A stretch of 64,000 nucleotides of DNA from Echinarachnius parma (taxonomy: Eukaryota; Echinodermata; Echinoidea; Clypeasteroida; Echinarachniidae): assembly GCA_037951105.1 (NCBI GenBank), contig JBAMJV010009028.1, positions 1 to 64,000 of the forward strand. Reading direction: 5' to 3'. The notes under the pieces are model-generated. The model made no database searches and was not told the DNA's origin. It saw nothing but the letters and a program-made list of their open reading frames with translations. The translations under genes were made by a program, and so were the position numbers. Positions 1 to 11,000 of this stretch are shown piece after piece (the stretch's first letter is position 1; each line of letters starts with the position of its first letter).

Positions 1-312
1 AGAACTTTAGAGAGCATGAGTAATCTCGATATGCATATTAATCATCATTCGAAGATCATTTTAATGTGAATCAGTCTAAAATAAGATTAATGCAATGACA
101 AATCAAGATCATTTTAACATCGAGATGAATCAGTCTAAAATCAGATTAATGCAATGACAAATCAAGATCATTTTAACATCGAGATGAATCAGTCTAAAAT
201 CAGATTAATGCAATGACAAATCAAGATCATTTTAACATCGAGATGAATCAGTCTAAAATCAGATTAATGCAATGACAAGTAAAGCTTATTTTAACAAAGA
301 GGAATCAGTTTA
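1..312. repeat. 59-bp minisatellite
   Basis: About 4.5 head-to-tail copies of a 59-bp AT-rich unit. The phrase AATCAAGATC recurs at 101, 160 and 219, exactly 59 bases apart. The outer copies have diverged. No coding potential is seen. Confidence 0.9.
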
Positions 313-384
313 TTTTACTCTATTACTATATAAGCGCCGCTAGTATGCGCCGCGGCGTTAGCCGCCCGCGCGTAGTGCATTTGT

Positions 385-560
385 ACGTAAGGGGCGACTT
401 TGTATAGGAGGCGACTTTGTATAGGAGGCGACTTTGTATAGGAGGCGACTTTGTATAGGAGGCGACTCGTCCTGACAATTAGGGGGGCGACTTTGTAAGG
501 AGGCGACCTTGTATAGGAGGCGAGTATGTAACGGGGGCGACCGGAAGGGGGGGCGAGCCG
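385..560. repeat. 17-bp GC-rich minisatellite
   Basis: Direct repeats of GGAGGCGACTTTGTATA (17 bp). The first five copies are near perfect, then decayed copies follow with longer G runs. The array is embedded in a locally GC-rich patch (about 330-660). Nothing recognisable follows up to 750. Confidence 0.85.
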
Positions 561-756
561 ACTAGTCCCCTGCGAAGCTGTCTGGTCAAGCTGGGTGCCG
601 GGGGTGGGGCTGGACTCCCGTGATGTCCAGCATACCTACCGCTTAATTTGCCAGCTGCTTAGCTCGGCTTGCTTGCTTTGGATCGACAAAATCTATCGTT
701 TTCATGGTCTCTTTTACATTTGTAGTGCTGCGGTTTTCAGACTTGTTCACAAATCA

Positions 757-1095
757 TGTAACTGACCTTGATGATCTGATCGAATTGATCGGATCGGCAA
801 AATTTTATTGATCATCGAAAATCGGATCGCAGATCGGATCGGATATGATCGGCTAAAAAACAAAACAAAACAAAACTTTTTTTTTTGGAAAATGATCCCC
901 AAAAAACACATTTTGGGAATATAAATGAATACCAAAGCAACATATATATCCATATTAATAAGCCCAAGGTAATCTTGTATGGGTATGCTTTCATCTCAAA
1001 GTCAAACTGATTACCTGAAATTTGAAAAGACGGTGCGCGGTGTCTGCCACACACCTGAGTGAACCATTTACTTTGTAGATGTGGTGTCTGCGCCA
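757..1095. mobile_element. Partial hAT-like MITE (GATCGG family)
   Basis: It starts with the TGTAACTGACCTTGATGAT end and runs through GATCGG-rich subrepeats to the 'ATAAGCCCAAGGTAATCTTG' core. The same components occur at 6600-7010, 25601-26156 and 26918-28316, and the 25601 copy has 8-bp target duplications. This copy lacks its other terminus, so it is truncated. Confidence 0.65.
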
Positions 1096-1361
1096 ACTGA
1101 AGTATGAGAAGCCATTCTCATAGGAAAAGAGGGGTTAATCTACCAAGTATACCAAGTAGGTCTATACCACTTCTACTAGTAAATTGGTCCAGTTGACTGG
1201 ACCATTTACACGCAACATATAGGAAATTGGGTTATCCTTCACTAATAGGGCGCTAAATTATTTCAGTCAATGGTCCGAATGTGCATTACAAGTCCTGCAT
1301 GCATGCATGAATGCGCGCGCGCACGGGTTTAAAGTGGCACAGTGGCTATTGAAACCACCCT

Positions 1362-2790
1362 AGGGCGAGCCAAGGGGGGGGGGGGGGGGGGGTAGGTCTG
1401 GACAAGGGAATATAAACCAGTATATATTATATTACCTCCTTGGTTTTAGGTTTTTTTTTATTAAATATGAACAGATTACGGGAGGAGGGGGGGAAGGGGG
1501 GAGGGGCATAACAAGGTTTCATGGATGGCCAAGGGGGGGGGGGGGGTAGGTCTGGATAAGGAAATATGGCTAGGGGCGAGCCAAGGGGGGGGGGGGGTAG
1601 GTCTGGACAAGGGAATATAAAGCAGTATATATTACCTCCTTTGGTTTTAGGTTTTTTTTATTAAATATGAACAGATTACGGGAGGAGGGGGGAAGGGGGA
1701 GGGCATAACAAGGTTTCATGGATGGCCAAGGGGGGGGGGGGGGGGTTAGGTCTGGATAAGGAAATATGGCTAGGGCGAGCCAAGGGGGGGGGGGGGTAGG
1801 TCTGGACAAGGGAATATAAAGCAGTATATATTACCTCCTTGGTTTTAGGTTTTTTTATTAAATATGAACAGATTACGGGAGGAGGGGGGAAGGGGGAGGG
1901 CATAACAAGGTTTCATGGATCGCCAAGGGGGGGGGGGGAGGGGGGTTAGGTCTGGATAAGGGAAATATGGCTAGGGCGAGCCAAGGGGGGGGGGGGGGTA
2001 GGTCTTGGACAAGGGAATATAAAGCAGTATATTTATATTACCTCCTTGGTTTTAGGGTTTTTTATTAAATATGAACAGATTACGGGAGGAGGGGGGAAGG
2101 GGGAGGGCATAACAAGGTTTCATGGATGGCCAAGGGGGGGGGGGGGGGTAGGTCTGGATAAGGAAATATGGCTAGGGCGAGCCAAGGGATATATTACCTC
2201 CTTGGTTTTAGGGTTTTTTATTAAATATGAACAGATTACGGGAGGAGGGGGGAAGGGGGAGGGCATAACAAGGTTTCATGGATGGCCAAAGGGGGGGGGG
2301 GGTAGGTCTGGATAAGGAAATATGGCTAGGGCGAGCCAAGGGGGGGGGGGGGGGGTAGGTCTGGACAAGGGAATATAAAGCAATATATATTACCTCCTTG
2401 GTTTTAGGTTTTTTTATTAAATATGTACAGATTATGGGACTAGTGTAGGGGGGGGGGGGGGAGGTCTTGATAAGGAAATATGGCTAGGGCGAGCCAAGGG
2501 GGGGGGGGGGTAGGTCTGGACAAGGGAGTATAAAGCAGTATATATTACCTCCTTGGTTTTAGGGTTTTTTATTAAATATGAACAGATTAGGGAGGAGGGG
2601 GTATGGTTTCATGGATGGCTAGGGGGAGCCAAGGGGGGGGGGGGGGGGGGGTACGTCTGGATACGGGAGTATAAAGCAGTATATATTACCTCCTTGGTTT
2701 TAGGTTTTTTTAAATTAAATATGTACAGATTATGGGACTAGTGTAGGGGGGGGGGGGGGGAGGTCTTGATAAGGGAATATAAAGCAGTAT
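1362..2790. repeat. Poly-G-rich tandem array
   Basis: Seven to eight tandem units of roughly 155-205 bp. Each carries a GGCGAGCCAAG + G(10-20) tract, then GTAGGTCTGGACAAGG, a TATATTACCTCCTTGG box, a T-run, GGGAGGAGGGGGGAAGG, and in most units a second G(10-17) tract. The G tracts vary in length between copies, as expected for slippage. Glycine-rich open frames here come from the repeat and are not genes. Confidence 0.9.
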
Positions 2791-5085
2791 ATTAATATTG
2801 AGTATATAGCACTACAAACATTTAAATAAAATACTTAGACGGTCGGGGCCAGGTAGGGACCTAAGTATTTTCATTTATTGATTATCGATTGACATCTTAG
2901 AAGTGGTGGGCTCATGGCCCCAGCCGTTTTATTGCTTTAAAACCGATGACAAGGAAATATATAGAAATAGATGTATATTATTGGAGTATATAGCAATTCA
3001 AAAAATTAAATAAAATACTAAGACGGCTGGGGCCAGGTATGGAGCTATGTATTTTCATTTATTGATTATCAATTGACATCTGAGAAGTAGTGGCCTGCTG
3101 GCCCCAGCCGTTTCATGGCTTTAAAACCGATGACAAAGAAATGTATAGCAATAGATGTATTGTATTTGAGTATATAGCAATACAAAAAATTAAATAAAAT
3201 ACTAAGACGGCTGGGGCCAGGTATGGACCTATGTATTTCCATTTATTGATTATCAATTGACATCTGAGAAGTAGTGGCCTGCTGGCCCCAGCCGTTTCAT
3301 GGCTTTAAAGCCGATGACAAGGAAATATATAGAAATAGATGTATATTATTGGAGTATATAGCAATTCAAAAAATTAAATAAAATACTAAGACGGCTGGGG
3401 CCAGGTATGGAGCTATGTATTTTCATTTATTGATTATCAATTGACATCTGAGAAGTAGTGGCCTGCTGGCCCCAGCCGTTTCATGGCTTTAAAACCGATG
3501 ACAAAGAAATGTATAGCAATAGATGTATTGTATTTGAGTATATAGCAATATAAAAAATGATATAAAATACTTAGACCGCCGGGGCCAGGTAGGGACTTAC
3601 GTATTTTCATTTATTGATTATCGATTGACATCTGAGAAGTGGTGGGCTCATGGCCCCAGCCGTTTTATTGCTTTAAAACCGATGACAAGGAAATATATAC
3701 CAATAGATGTATGTTATTTGAGTATATAGCAATATAAAAAATGAAATAAAATACTAAGACGGCTGGGGCCAGGTATGGACCTATGTATTTTCATTTATTG
3801 ATTATCAATTGACATCTGAGAAGTAGTGGCCTGCTGGCCCCAGCCGTTTCATGGCTTTAAAACCGATGACAAACAAATATATAGCAAAAGATGTATTGTA
3901 TTTGAGTATATAGCAATACAAAAAATAAAATAAAATACTAAGACGGCTGGGGCCAGTTATGGAGCTATGTATTTCCATTTATTGATTATCAATTGACATC
4001 TGAGAATTGTTTGCCTGCTGGCCCCAGCCGTTTCATTGCTTTAAAACCGATGACAAGGAAATATATATCAATAGATGTATGTTATTTGAGGATATAGTAA
4101 TATAAAAAATGATATAAAATACTTAGACCGCCGGGGCCAGGTAGGGACTTATGTATTTTCATTTATTGATTATCGATTGACATCTGAGAAGTGGTGGGCT
4201 CATGGCCCCAGCCGTTTTATTGCTTTAAAACCGATGACAAGGAAATATATAGAAATAGATGTATATCATTGGAGTATATAGCAATAAAAAAAATCAAATA
4301 AAATACTAAGACGGCTGGGGCCAGGTATGGACCTATGTATTTCCATTTATTGATTATCAATTGACATCTGAGAAGAAGTGGCCTGCTGGCCCCAGCCGTT
4401 TCATTGCTTTAAAACCGATGACAAGGAAATATATACCAATAGATGTATGTTATTTGACTATATAGCAATATAAAAAATGATATAAAATACTTAGACCGCC
4501 GGGGCCAGGTAGGGACTTATGTATTTTCATTTATTGATTATCGATTGACATCTGAGAAGTGGTGGGCTCATGGCCCCAGCCGTTTTATTGCTTTAAAACC
4601 GATGACAAGGAAATATATAGAAATAGATGTATATCATTGGAGTATATAGGCTTTTATAGCAATAAAAAAAATCAAATAAAATACTAAGACGGCTGGGGCC
4701 AGGTATGGACCTATGTATTTCCATTTATTGATTATCAATTGACATCTGAGAATTGTTTGCCTGCTGGCCCCAGCCGTTTCATTGCTTTAAAACCGATGAC
4801 AAGGAAATATATATCAATAGATGTATGTTATTTGAGTATATAGCAATATAAAAAATGATATAAAATACTTAGACCGCCGGGGCCAGGTAGCGACCTATGT
4901 ATTTCCATTTATTGATTATCGATTGACATCTGAGAGGTGGTGGCCTCCTGGCTCCAGCCGTTTCATCGCTTTAAAACCGATGTTAAAGAAATATATAGCA
5001 ATAGATGCATTCTATTGGAGTATATAGCAATACCAACAATTATATAAAATACTTATACGACTGGGGCCAGGTAGGGACCTATGTA
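2791..5085. repeat. 184-bp satellite array, 13 monomers
   Basis: Thirteen tandem monomers of about 184 bp, counted by the GGGGCCAG box near 2845, 3030, 3215, 3398, 3583, 3765, 3950, 4134, 4318, 4502, 4696, 4880 and 5065. Each monomer has an arm around ACGGCTGGGGCCAG and, about 85 bases later, the complementary arm CTGGCCCCAGCCGT, so it can fold into a GC-clamped hairpin. Two monomer types exist (CGGCTGGGG and CGCCGGGG). From the seventh copy to the twelfth they alternate, giving a dimeric higher-order repeat. Confidence 0.92.
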
Positions 5086-5149
5086 TGCTATATCAGCGTC
5101 TCTTATACCTGATGCCATCTACGACAAGAAATCGTGCAGGAAGCTTGCT

Positions 5150-5361
5150 CTTGAATACTAGTGTATGACTATTCAGACGCGTCCGTTTGCGCTATTCGAT
5201 CCCCGAGTCTTCGCTTCGCGCCCGCCCGCCTCGATCGCTCGCCGCCGCAACGAAACACGTGTTATTCTATGAGAGACCGATTTTCTTTGCGATGGGATTG
5301 TATAGCGCGTGGTGGGCGTGCACGCTTCGGACGTAATAATCGATATATGAAGGGCGTATTT
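5150..5361. promoter_or_regulatory. CpG-rich patch, possible promoter
   Basis: A short unique stretch directly after the satellite is much richer in CG dinucleotides than its surroundings (for example GCTTCGCGCCCGCCCGCCTC). It could be the promoter or non-coding first exon of the gene whose coding start is at 7848, because an acceptor-like TATCTAG at 7711-7720 precedes that coding exon. I see no TATA box or clear donor, so this is weak. Confidence 0.3.
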
Positions 5362-5583
5362 ACTCAAAATACAAACTTACTAAAGAGTCTCCTTTTAAGA
5401 ATTTGAATAGTTTACCTTCCGATTTCATTAAGTCAAGTGTGATCAAATTTTGATCACACTTGATTCAAAACTTAAAATGATACAAATCTGAACGATGATG
5501 ATCAGACTCAAATTGATAAAATCTGAATGTAAACTATTCCTAGTCTTAAATTGAGACTATTTAGCAAATTTGTATTTTGAGCA
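5362..5583. mobile_element. Palindromic MITE
   Basis: The outer arms ACTCAAAATACAAACTTA and AAATTTGTATTTTGAGCA are inverted repeats. The centre at 5433-5463 is a perfect 15+1+15 palindrome (TCAAGTGTGATCAAA, spacer T, complement). Intermediate parts (GAATAGTTTACC / GTAAACTATTC) also pair. This is a fold-back non-autonomous element with no coding content. Confidence 0.7.
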
Positions 5584-5754
5584 ATAGGCCCTTCATTAGG
5601 TTCATACATTTTAAAATAATTTGTACACATGTGAATAGCCCGCCGTTGTGTCCGGCAACTACTCATTTTTTTCCAGAGAAAAGGAGCTCAAATACTACGT
5701 TTCGAAATTCAAAGGACAATCAAAACAACATATTTGGTAAGCGTAGTAGTTTAA

Positions 5755-6492
5755 AGCGGTAGTTGAGTATTGGTCAAACTTAACTTTAGTAACCAAAACC
5801 TGCACGATTACGGTACAAACTAATAGTTATTACTTCACCATGCTTGAAAAGTATACACAATTACAAACCACAAAATAAAACCCCTGTTATCATTCAAAAA
5901 GAGCCGTTACAACTCGAAGGGTCAAATTAACGCCAGCGCGAAGAACTAGCGTTCTTGGTCCTAATACGGGACTGTAGTGCAGTGCGCGGTAATAGTACGT
6001 GTAGTATGTACATGTATTGCAAGCCCCGTTTGTTCGCCTTTCGTTTCGGAGTCGCGCTAACACACGGAGTCAAGTCCATGAGGCGCATATATATCACTGC
6101 TTTTTTGCGGAATGGAGGGAAAAATCATAATCTTAATCCACCCGATAGTTGGATCACATATTGGAGAGTGAATTGCTGGTAAGTACCGTATCATATGTAT
6201 AGTTTTAAGCACAATTAGCGTGCACAAAAATATTTAGTTTCAGTTCTCTATCAGGACGATCTAGATCGCTAGTGACTCGCGCTAGCGTTCTTTAAAAAGT
6301 GATGTCCGGACGTCAAACACTTTTATATAATATTTTGAAAGCAAATTGCACAACAATTAGAGCATTTGATTGGGAATTATTATCATTTCCCATGTTTTTT
6401 GATGATCTTTCATATGGAACTGAAATCAACCAAATCTGTTGGAATTAATTTTAGGGGGGCACTTCGGAAAATACCAATACTCAACGCTCCCT
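5755..6492. mobile_element. TTAA-flanked MITE, GTTGAGTATTGG family
   Basis: It is bounded by TTAA at 5751-5754 and 6493-6496. The inverted ends read AGCGGTAGTTGAGTATTGG and CCAATACTCAACGCTCCCT. A second copy is nested inside the hAT-like element at 27380-28185, with the same internal text (GTTATCATTCAAAAAGAGCC and others). TTAA target duplication is characteristic of piggyBac-type transposases; no transposase is present. Confidence 0.72.
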
Positions 6493-6599
6493 TTAACTTT
6501 ATTAATCTTTAAAAAATATATATTCTCAATTTCTCATATACTTTTAAGACCAAAATCACAACAAACACTTTTCAGTCGGGCTTCAACATGTCGTCAAAT

Positions 6600-7012
6600 C
6601 TAGCGATACTATAACCATTGCTAATGTACCTATGTGTGGTCTATACCAAGTATACCAAGTAAATAAGTAAGTATACCAAGTATACCAAGTAAGTAAGTAT
6701 ACCAAGTATACCTCTTCTTTTACAAAATTACTTACGCCGATTCTGAGCTTTGTCCCATGTGATTAATTTGGCGTAACCTTTCAGAATCACATGGGACTAA
6801 GCTCAGAATCGGCGCGAGTAATTTTGTAAAAGGAGAGGTAATCAGTTTTAAATGAAAGCATACCCATACAAGATTACCTTGGGCTTATTAATATGGATTT
6901 ATTTTTTTGCCGATCCGATCTTCCGATTTTTTCTGCATGATCGGAAATCGGCAAAAACGGTCCGATTATGTATGATCGGCATGCCGATCCGATGATCGGT
7001 TACAGCGTTAAT
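6600..7012. mobile_element. hAT-like MITE fragment with palindromic core
   Basis: It has TATACCAAG tandem repeats (6640-6712). An inverted repeat (about 6719-6838) follows, whose arms carry GCCGATTCTGAGCTTTGTCC and the complement GGGACTAAGCTCAGAATCGG. The text then goes TTACCTTGGGCTTATTAATA, the GATCGG region, and the GATCGGTTACAGCGTTA terminus. The same parts occur in the copies at 25601-26156 and 26918-28316. Confidence 0.65.
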
Positions 7013-7720
7013 CAATTGCTATTTATTCTGTTGCTTCAAATTGAGTGGGATGTTTATTTATCGTCCTATGGCTATGATCAACGAGAAGGGTAGGTAACCG
7101 TTATGCAATATCTGCAATAATCTTCATAATCATGGTTAAACTTGAAGTTCTGCTATGACAGAAAAATTAAAAACAAGTTTGTGGAAATTTGTCTAGGCTA
7201 GAAAAAGCTTTCACATGAATGTCCAAACTATAACCACATATGACCTTACACCACAAAACGACCAATAAGTCTGGGGAAATGAATGCTGATTTTCACATGA
7301 GTCATGACATTCATCATTACCTTTAAAATGGTCAGACAAGGCAAACCCTCTGAAAATGAGCGCCAAAGATTTGGAAAATGGCTGAAGCAGTTTTAAAACA
7401 AGGGAGAAACGGGCCACTTCAAAGATCGTCGTCCATTCAAGCGCTAGTATAATCTGATAATTTTTATTCAATGAGAAACTTACTTTTTGTCTTAAACATG
7501 ATTTCTGACGATCAAAATTTCATAGAAGGTAGATTAAGATACCTTCATTCAGGAAATACAAAAATCATGAAGCTCATACTTTTACCCAAATTTGACTGTT
7601 TCAGCTAATAACAGAGAGACTAATATATCCGCGACATAACGGTCATTTTGTGGTGTAAGGTCACATAATACTACAATCATTCCCCAGGTTGTAAATTTAT
7701 ATTTTATTGTCTGTATCTAG
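7013..7720. other. Unrecognised AT-rich stretch upstream of GPC1
   Basis: I find no convincing exon here. It ends in TTTTATTGTCTGTATCTAG (7702-7720), which resembles a 3' splice site. The coding exon of the next gene may therefore be preceded by an intron and an unseen 5' UTR exon. Confidence 0.3.
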
Positions 7721-7847
7721 GGATCATGGATCTATAGCAGTAGTGGGGGACGTCGGACGCAAGGAAAAATCTGTCCACTTCATTACCTCTTCTATAATCA
7801 CTCACCATTCAACATCGAGCTCGAGGGACAAAGAGGGGTCAGTCGCA

Positions 7848-8081
7848 ATGGATTCAGGCTCGGCCCAACTGCGAGAAGAACCTGCGTTGTACTCCCCAAA
7901 AGAGGAAGTAGCAGTGGATGATGGGAAATGGGCGGTTCATGTCAACGCCAGTAATGCCAACGGTCATGCGACGCAGACGGGGACGGGTACAGATGCAGAT
8001 GATGCGAACAAGACGGTGGACGTTAACCACTCGTACGAGCAGATGAAAGCGGAGAAGGCGAATTTGAGCTTCCGTGAAAAG
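7848..8081 (+). CDS. GPC1: GPC1 exon 1 (cytosolic N-terminus)
   Basis: Seventy-eight codons from ATG (context CGCAATGG) to AAG, then the donor GTAACA; ends in phase 0. Composition is Asp/Ala/Asn-rich with no hydrophobic helix. SFREK at the end matches the FREK motif that precedes the first helix in this family. Confidence 0.75.
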
Positions 8082-11000
8082 GTAACAAATTATAATAATA
8101 ATAATAATACACTATACGGTCAAACCTGTCTATAAAGACCACTCAAGGGAGATAATAAAGGTGCCAGTATTAATCAGCAGGTGGTCTCCATAGACAGGTT
8201 CATTTATTTGTAAACTGATTCCTTGGGAATCAAGATTAGGATGGTCTCTGTAGACAGGTGGTCTATGTACAGTGTAGCCAACAATTATTTGGACACCTTG
8301 AAAAATCACTTTAAAATGATTCTAGAACAAAATTTTAAGAAAATGTTTGGTAAAAAGCTGCCTAAAGTTCATTGTATGTGTTTATTAGATGCTGCTTTGT
8401 TGAAATCAAGATCAAATATAACTTAAGACCATTTTTGACCTTCCTTGGGAATGAAGATTAGGGGTCTCTATAGACAGGTGGTCTAACCGTCTATGTATAC
8501 AAGTGGTCGCCAGAGCAGGTTTGACCGTCAAACCTGCTCTGGCGACCACTTGTATACAATAACCATATATTGTGATAACCGTCAAACTTTGACGGTTATC
8601 ACAATATATGGTTATTTGATATAGCCCTTTGCATTAATTAATATCATTACCCTGTACTATGGATACACATTGTAATAATTCCTGAGCATGCAAAGGGCAC
8701 ATTTTACACTCCCTAGGGAGTGTTCCAGCTTGTCGCCTGTAAGGAGCACAGTGCCCGGGAACCCTGGTCCCTGTATATACACCTGGATAGATAGCAGCAA
8801 TAGTGGATTAACTATCTTACTGCAAGACAAACACCATGGCCCGAACTCTCATCAGAGTCTCAACTTTAGTCCAGGCAAAAAAGACTGTTTAAACCATGTC
8901 GCACCTGTAGAATTTCACCAGCCAATTGACTTTGTCATTTTCCAATGGAGATTTTCTAATTGTTTCTTTTAATTATCCAATGAATTCCTCTATTTCTGCT
9001 TCCAGGCAGATCATGGCAAAGGGCCGCTTGACATTCCTGTAACCACTTACCAGTACTATAATAATGTCCTGAATGATCCAGGATGCAATATTACTGGTAA
9101 CCGGTTACAGGAATGTTATATTATTAATATTATACAGATCTACATTTTGTCTGGATGCTTTTGCAGAGTGATTTGCATTGATAATGGGCACAGGTATGAC
9201 ATGGTTTAAACAGTTACTGGTCATTTTTGTATATTTGGTCTGGGGGGTGTTTCACAAAGATCGCAAAGTTGAACTTAACGATAAGTTGGACTTAACAAGT
9301 ATGGTAAGCCATTTGTAGCCTTGGAATAAAATATACTCAAAAGCAAAAATTCAAGTATTTTAGACTTTTTTATAAATATTGCATTATAGAACATGAAATC
9401 TTCTTGATAATAGAAAAAAATTAATGATTTGAATCATCATTTTATGCCTTTGAAAAAGGACTGTTACAATAAAAATCAAAGAAACTAGACTTGGCTTTCC
9501 ATACTTTTTAAGTCCAACTTAGGATCTTTGTGAAACACCCCCCTGGACTCAAGTTGTGCCACTGATGAGAATTCAGGCCAATATAAAGGCAATGCACTTC
9601 ATACACACTGGGCATAATACTTTTCATACCCCATTTGCTTCTATTATGGACGGTGTAGTAATATATATGTCCACTTTTTTGTACACTTCTTTTTTAACCA
9701 TGCACAGCTCAACAGCTGCAACTGTCCAGAAAAGGTGGTCTACATCCTAGCAGTGGTGTCCCTCATTGTGATTGTGGTATCCGCCGTGTCAATTCGCTGG
9801 TTCCTCCCCTACTTCTACACAGCACTGCTCTCCGTCCTCATCCCAATCAGAGCGTGGAGGTACACGAAACTCAAGTGGCAATTCTTCCTCTTCGACTGGT
9901 GTTACGTTGCCAGTGTGGTCAATCTGGTTTATTTGTGGTAAGTGCTTCGTTGTGTAACAATGAATAGGGATGAGTGACTTTGAATAATATTTGTTGTACA
10001 TGTTTACTTCTTTACAGTAAATGCAAAGTAGTTTTACAAATTTAGTGACACTTGATCCTTCTTGACCAATGTTATAATATTGTCAATGCAATGAATTTTG
10101 AATTAGGTCTTGATGAGAAAACAAATTAAGAATAATATCATCATCAAGGTCAAGTAGCGCTGTGTAGCGCTGATGTGGTCTTCACGAGAGCACGCCATGC
10201 AACTCTATCTTCCGCCAACCGCGTTGCGCCCTTCATCCATTCTCCAGACACTCATTACATCATCAGTCCAGGATGTTGGTGGACGACCTCTACCACGTTT
10301 TTCTTCAATTGATCCTTGCAGTATTTCACTATTTTCACTCCTTCACTTCTCCTAACGATGTGCCCAAAGTACTTTACTTTCCTCTCCATAATTCCCCTTC
10401 TGATAGATAAGTCTGTACCAATCTTGTTCAGGATCCACACTTTTGTCTTTCTTTCTTTCCACGACACCTGCAAAAGCCTTCTGTAGCACCACATCTCAAA
10501 AGTGTCAACTCTTTTTTATGCCTCCGCCAACGAAGTGGCCGGAGGCATTATGTTTTCGGGTTGTCCGTCCGTCCGTCCGTCCGTCCGTACGTACGTCCGT
10601 CCGTACGTACGTCCGTCCGTCCGTACGTCCGTCCGTACGTCCGTCCGTACGTACATCCGTACGTACGTCCCGTTTTCGTTCTCACGATATCTCAAGAACC
10701 GGTTGACGGATCAATTTCAAACTTGGTATGAGTGTACATATTGGGGTGACAATAATCTGATTCGATTTTGGGGTTCATGAGGTCAAAGGTCAAGGTCACA
10801 TGACTCAATATATGTTTTAAAATGCCTCGTTCTCGCGATATCTCCAGAACCAGTTGACAGATCAAATTCAAACTTGGTATGAGTGTATATATTGGGGAGA
10901 CAATGATCTGATTAGATTTTGGGGTTCATGAGGTCAAAGGTCAAGGTCACAGGACTCAATATATGTGCAAAAATGCCTTATTCTCGCGATATCTCTAGAA

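Noticed and set aside
2046-2741. Gly-rich repeated open frames (VLGFFIKYEQITGGGG)
   Set aside because: They are the tandem poly-G array read in one frame; every unit gives the same words and G-run lengths break phase.
1-5085. CRISPR-like array
   Set aside because: Repeats are contiguous tandem units without unique spacers, and the genes around are eukaryotic and intron-bearing.
10443-10780. Ser/Val/Arg repeat open frames (RPSVRPSVRTSVR)
   Set aside because: Direct translation of the GTCCGTCC microsatellite.
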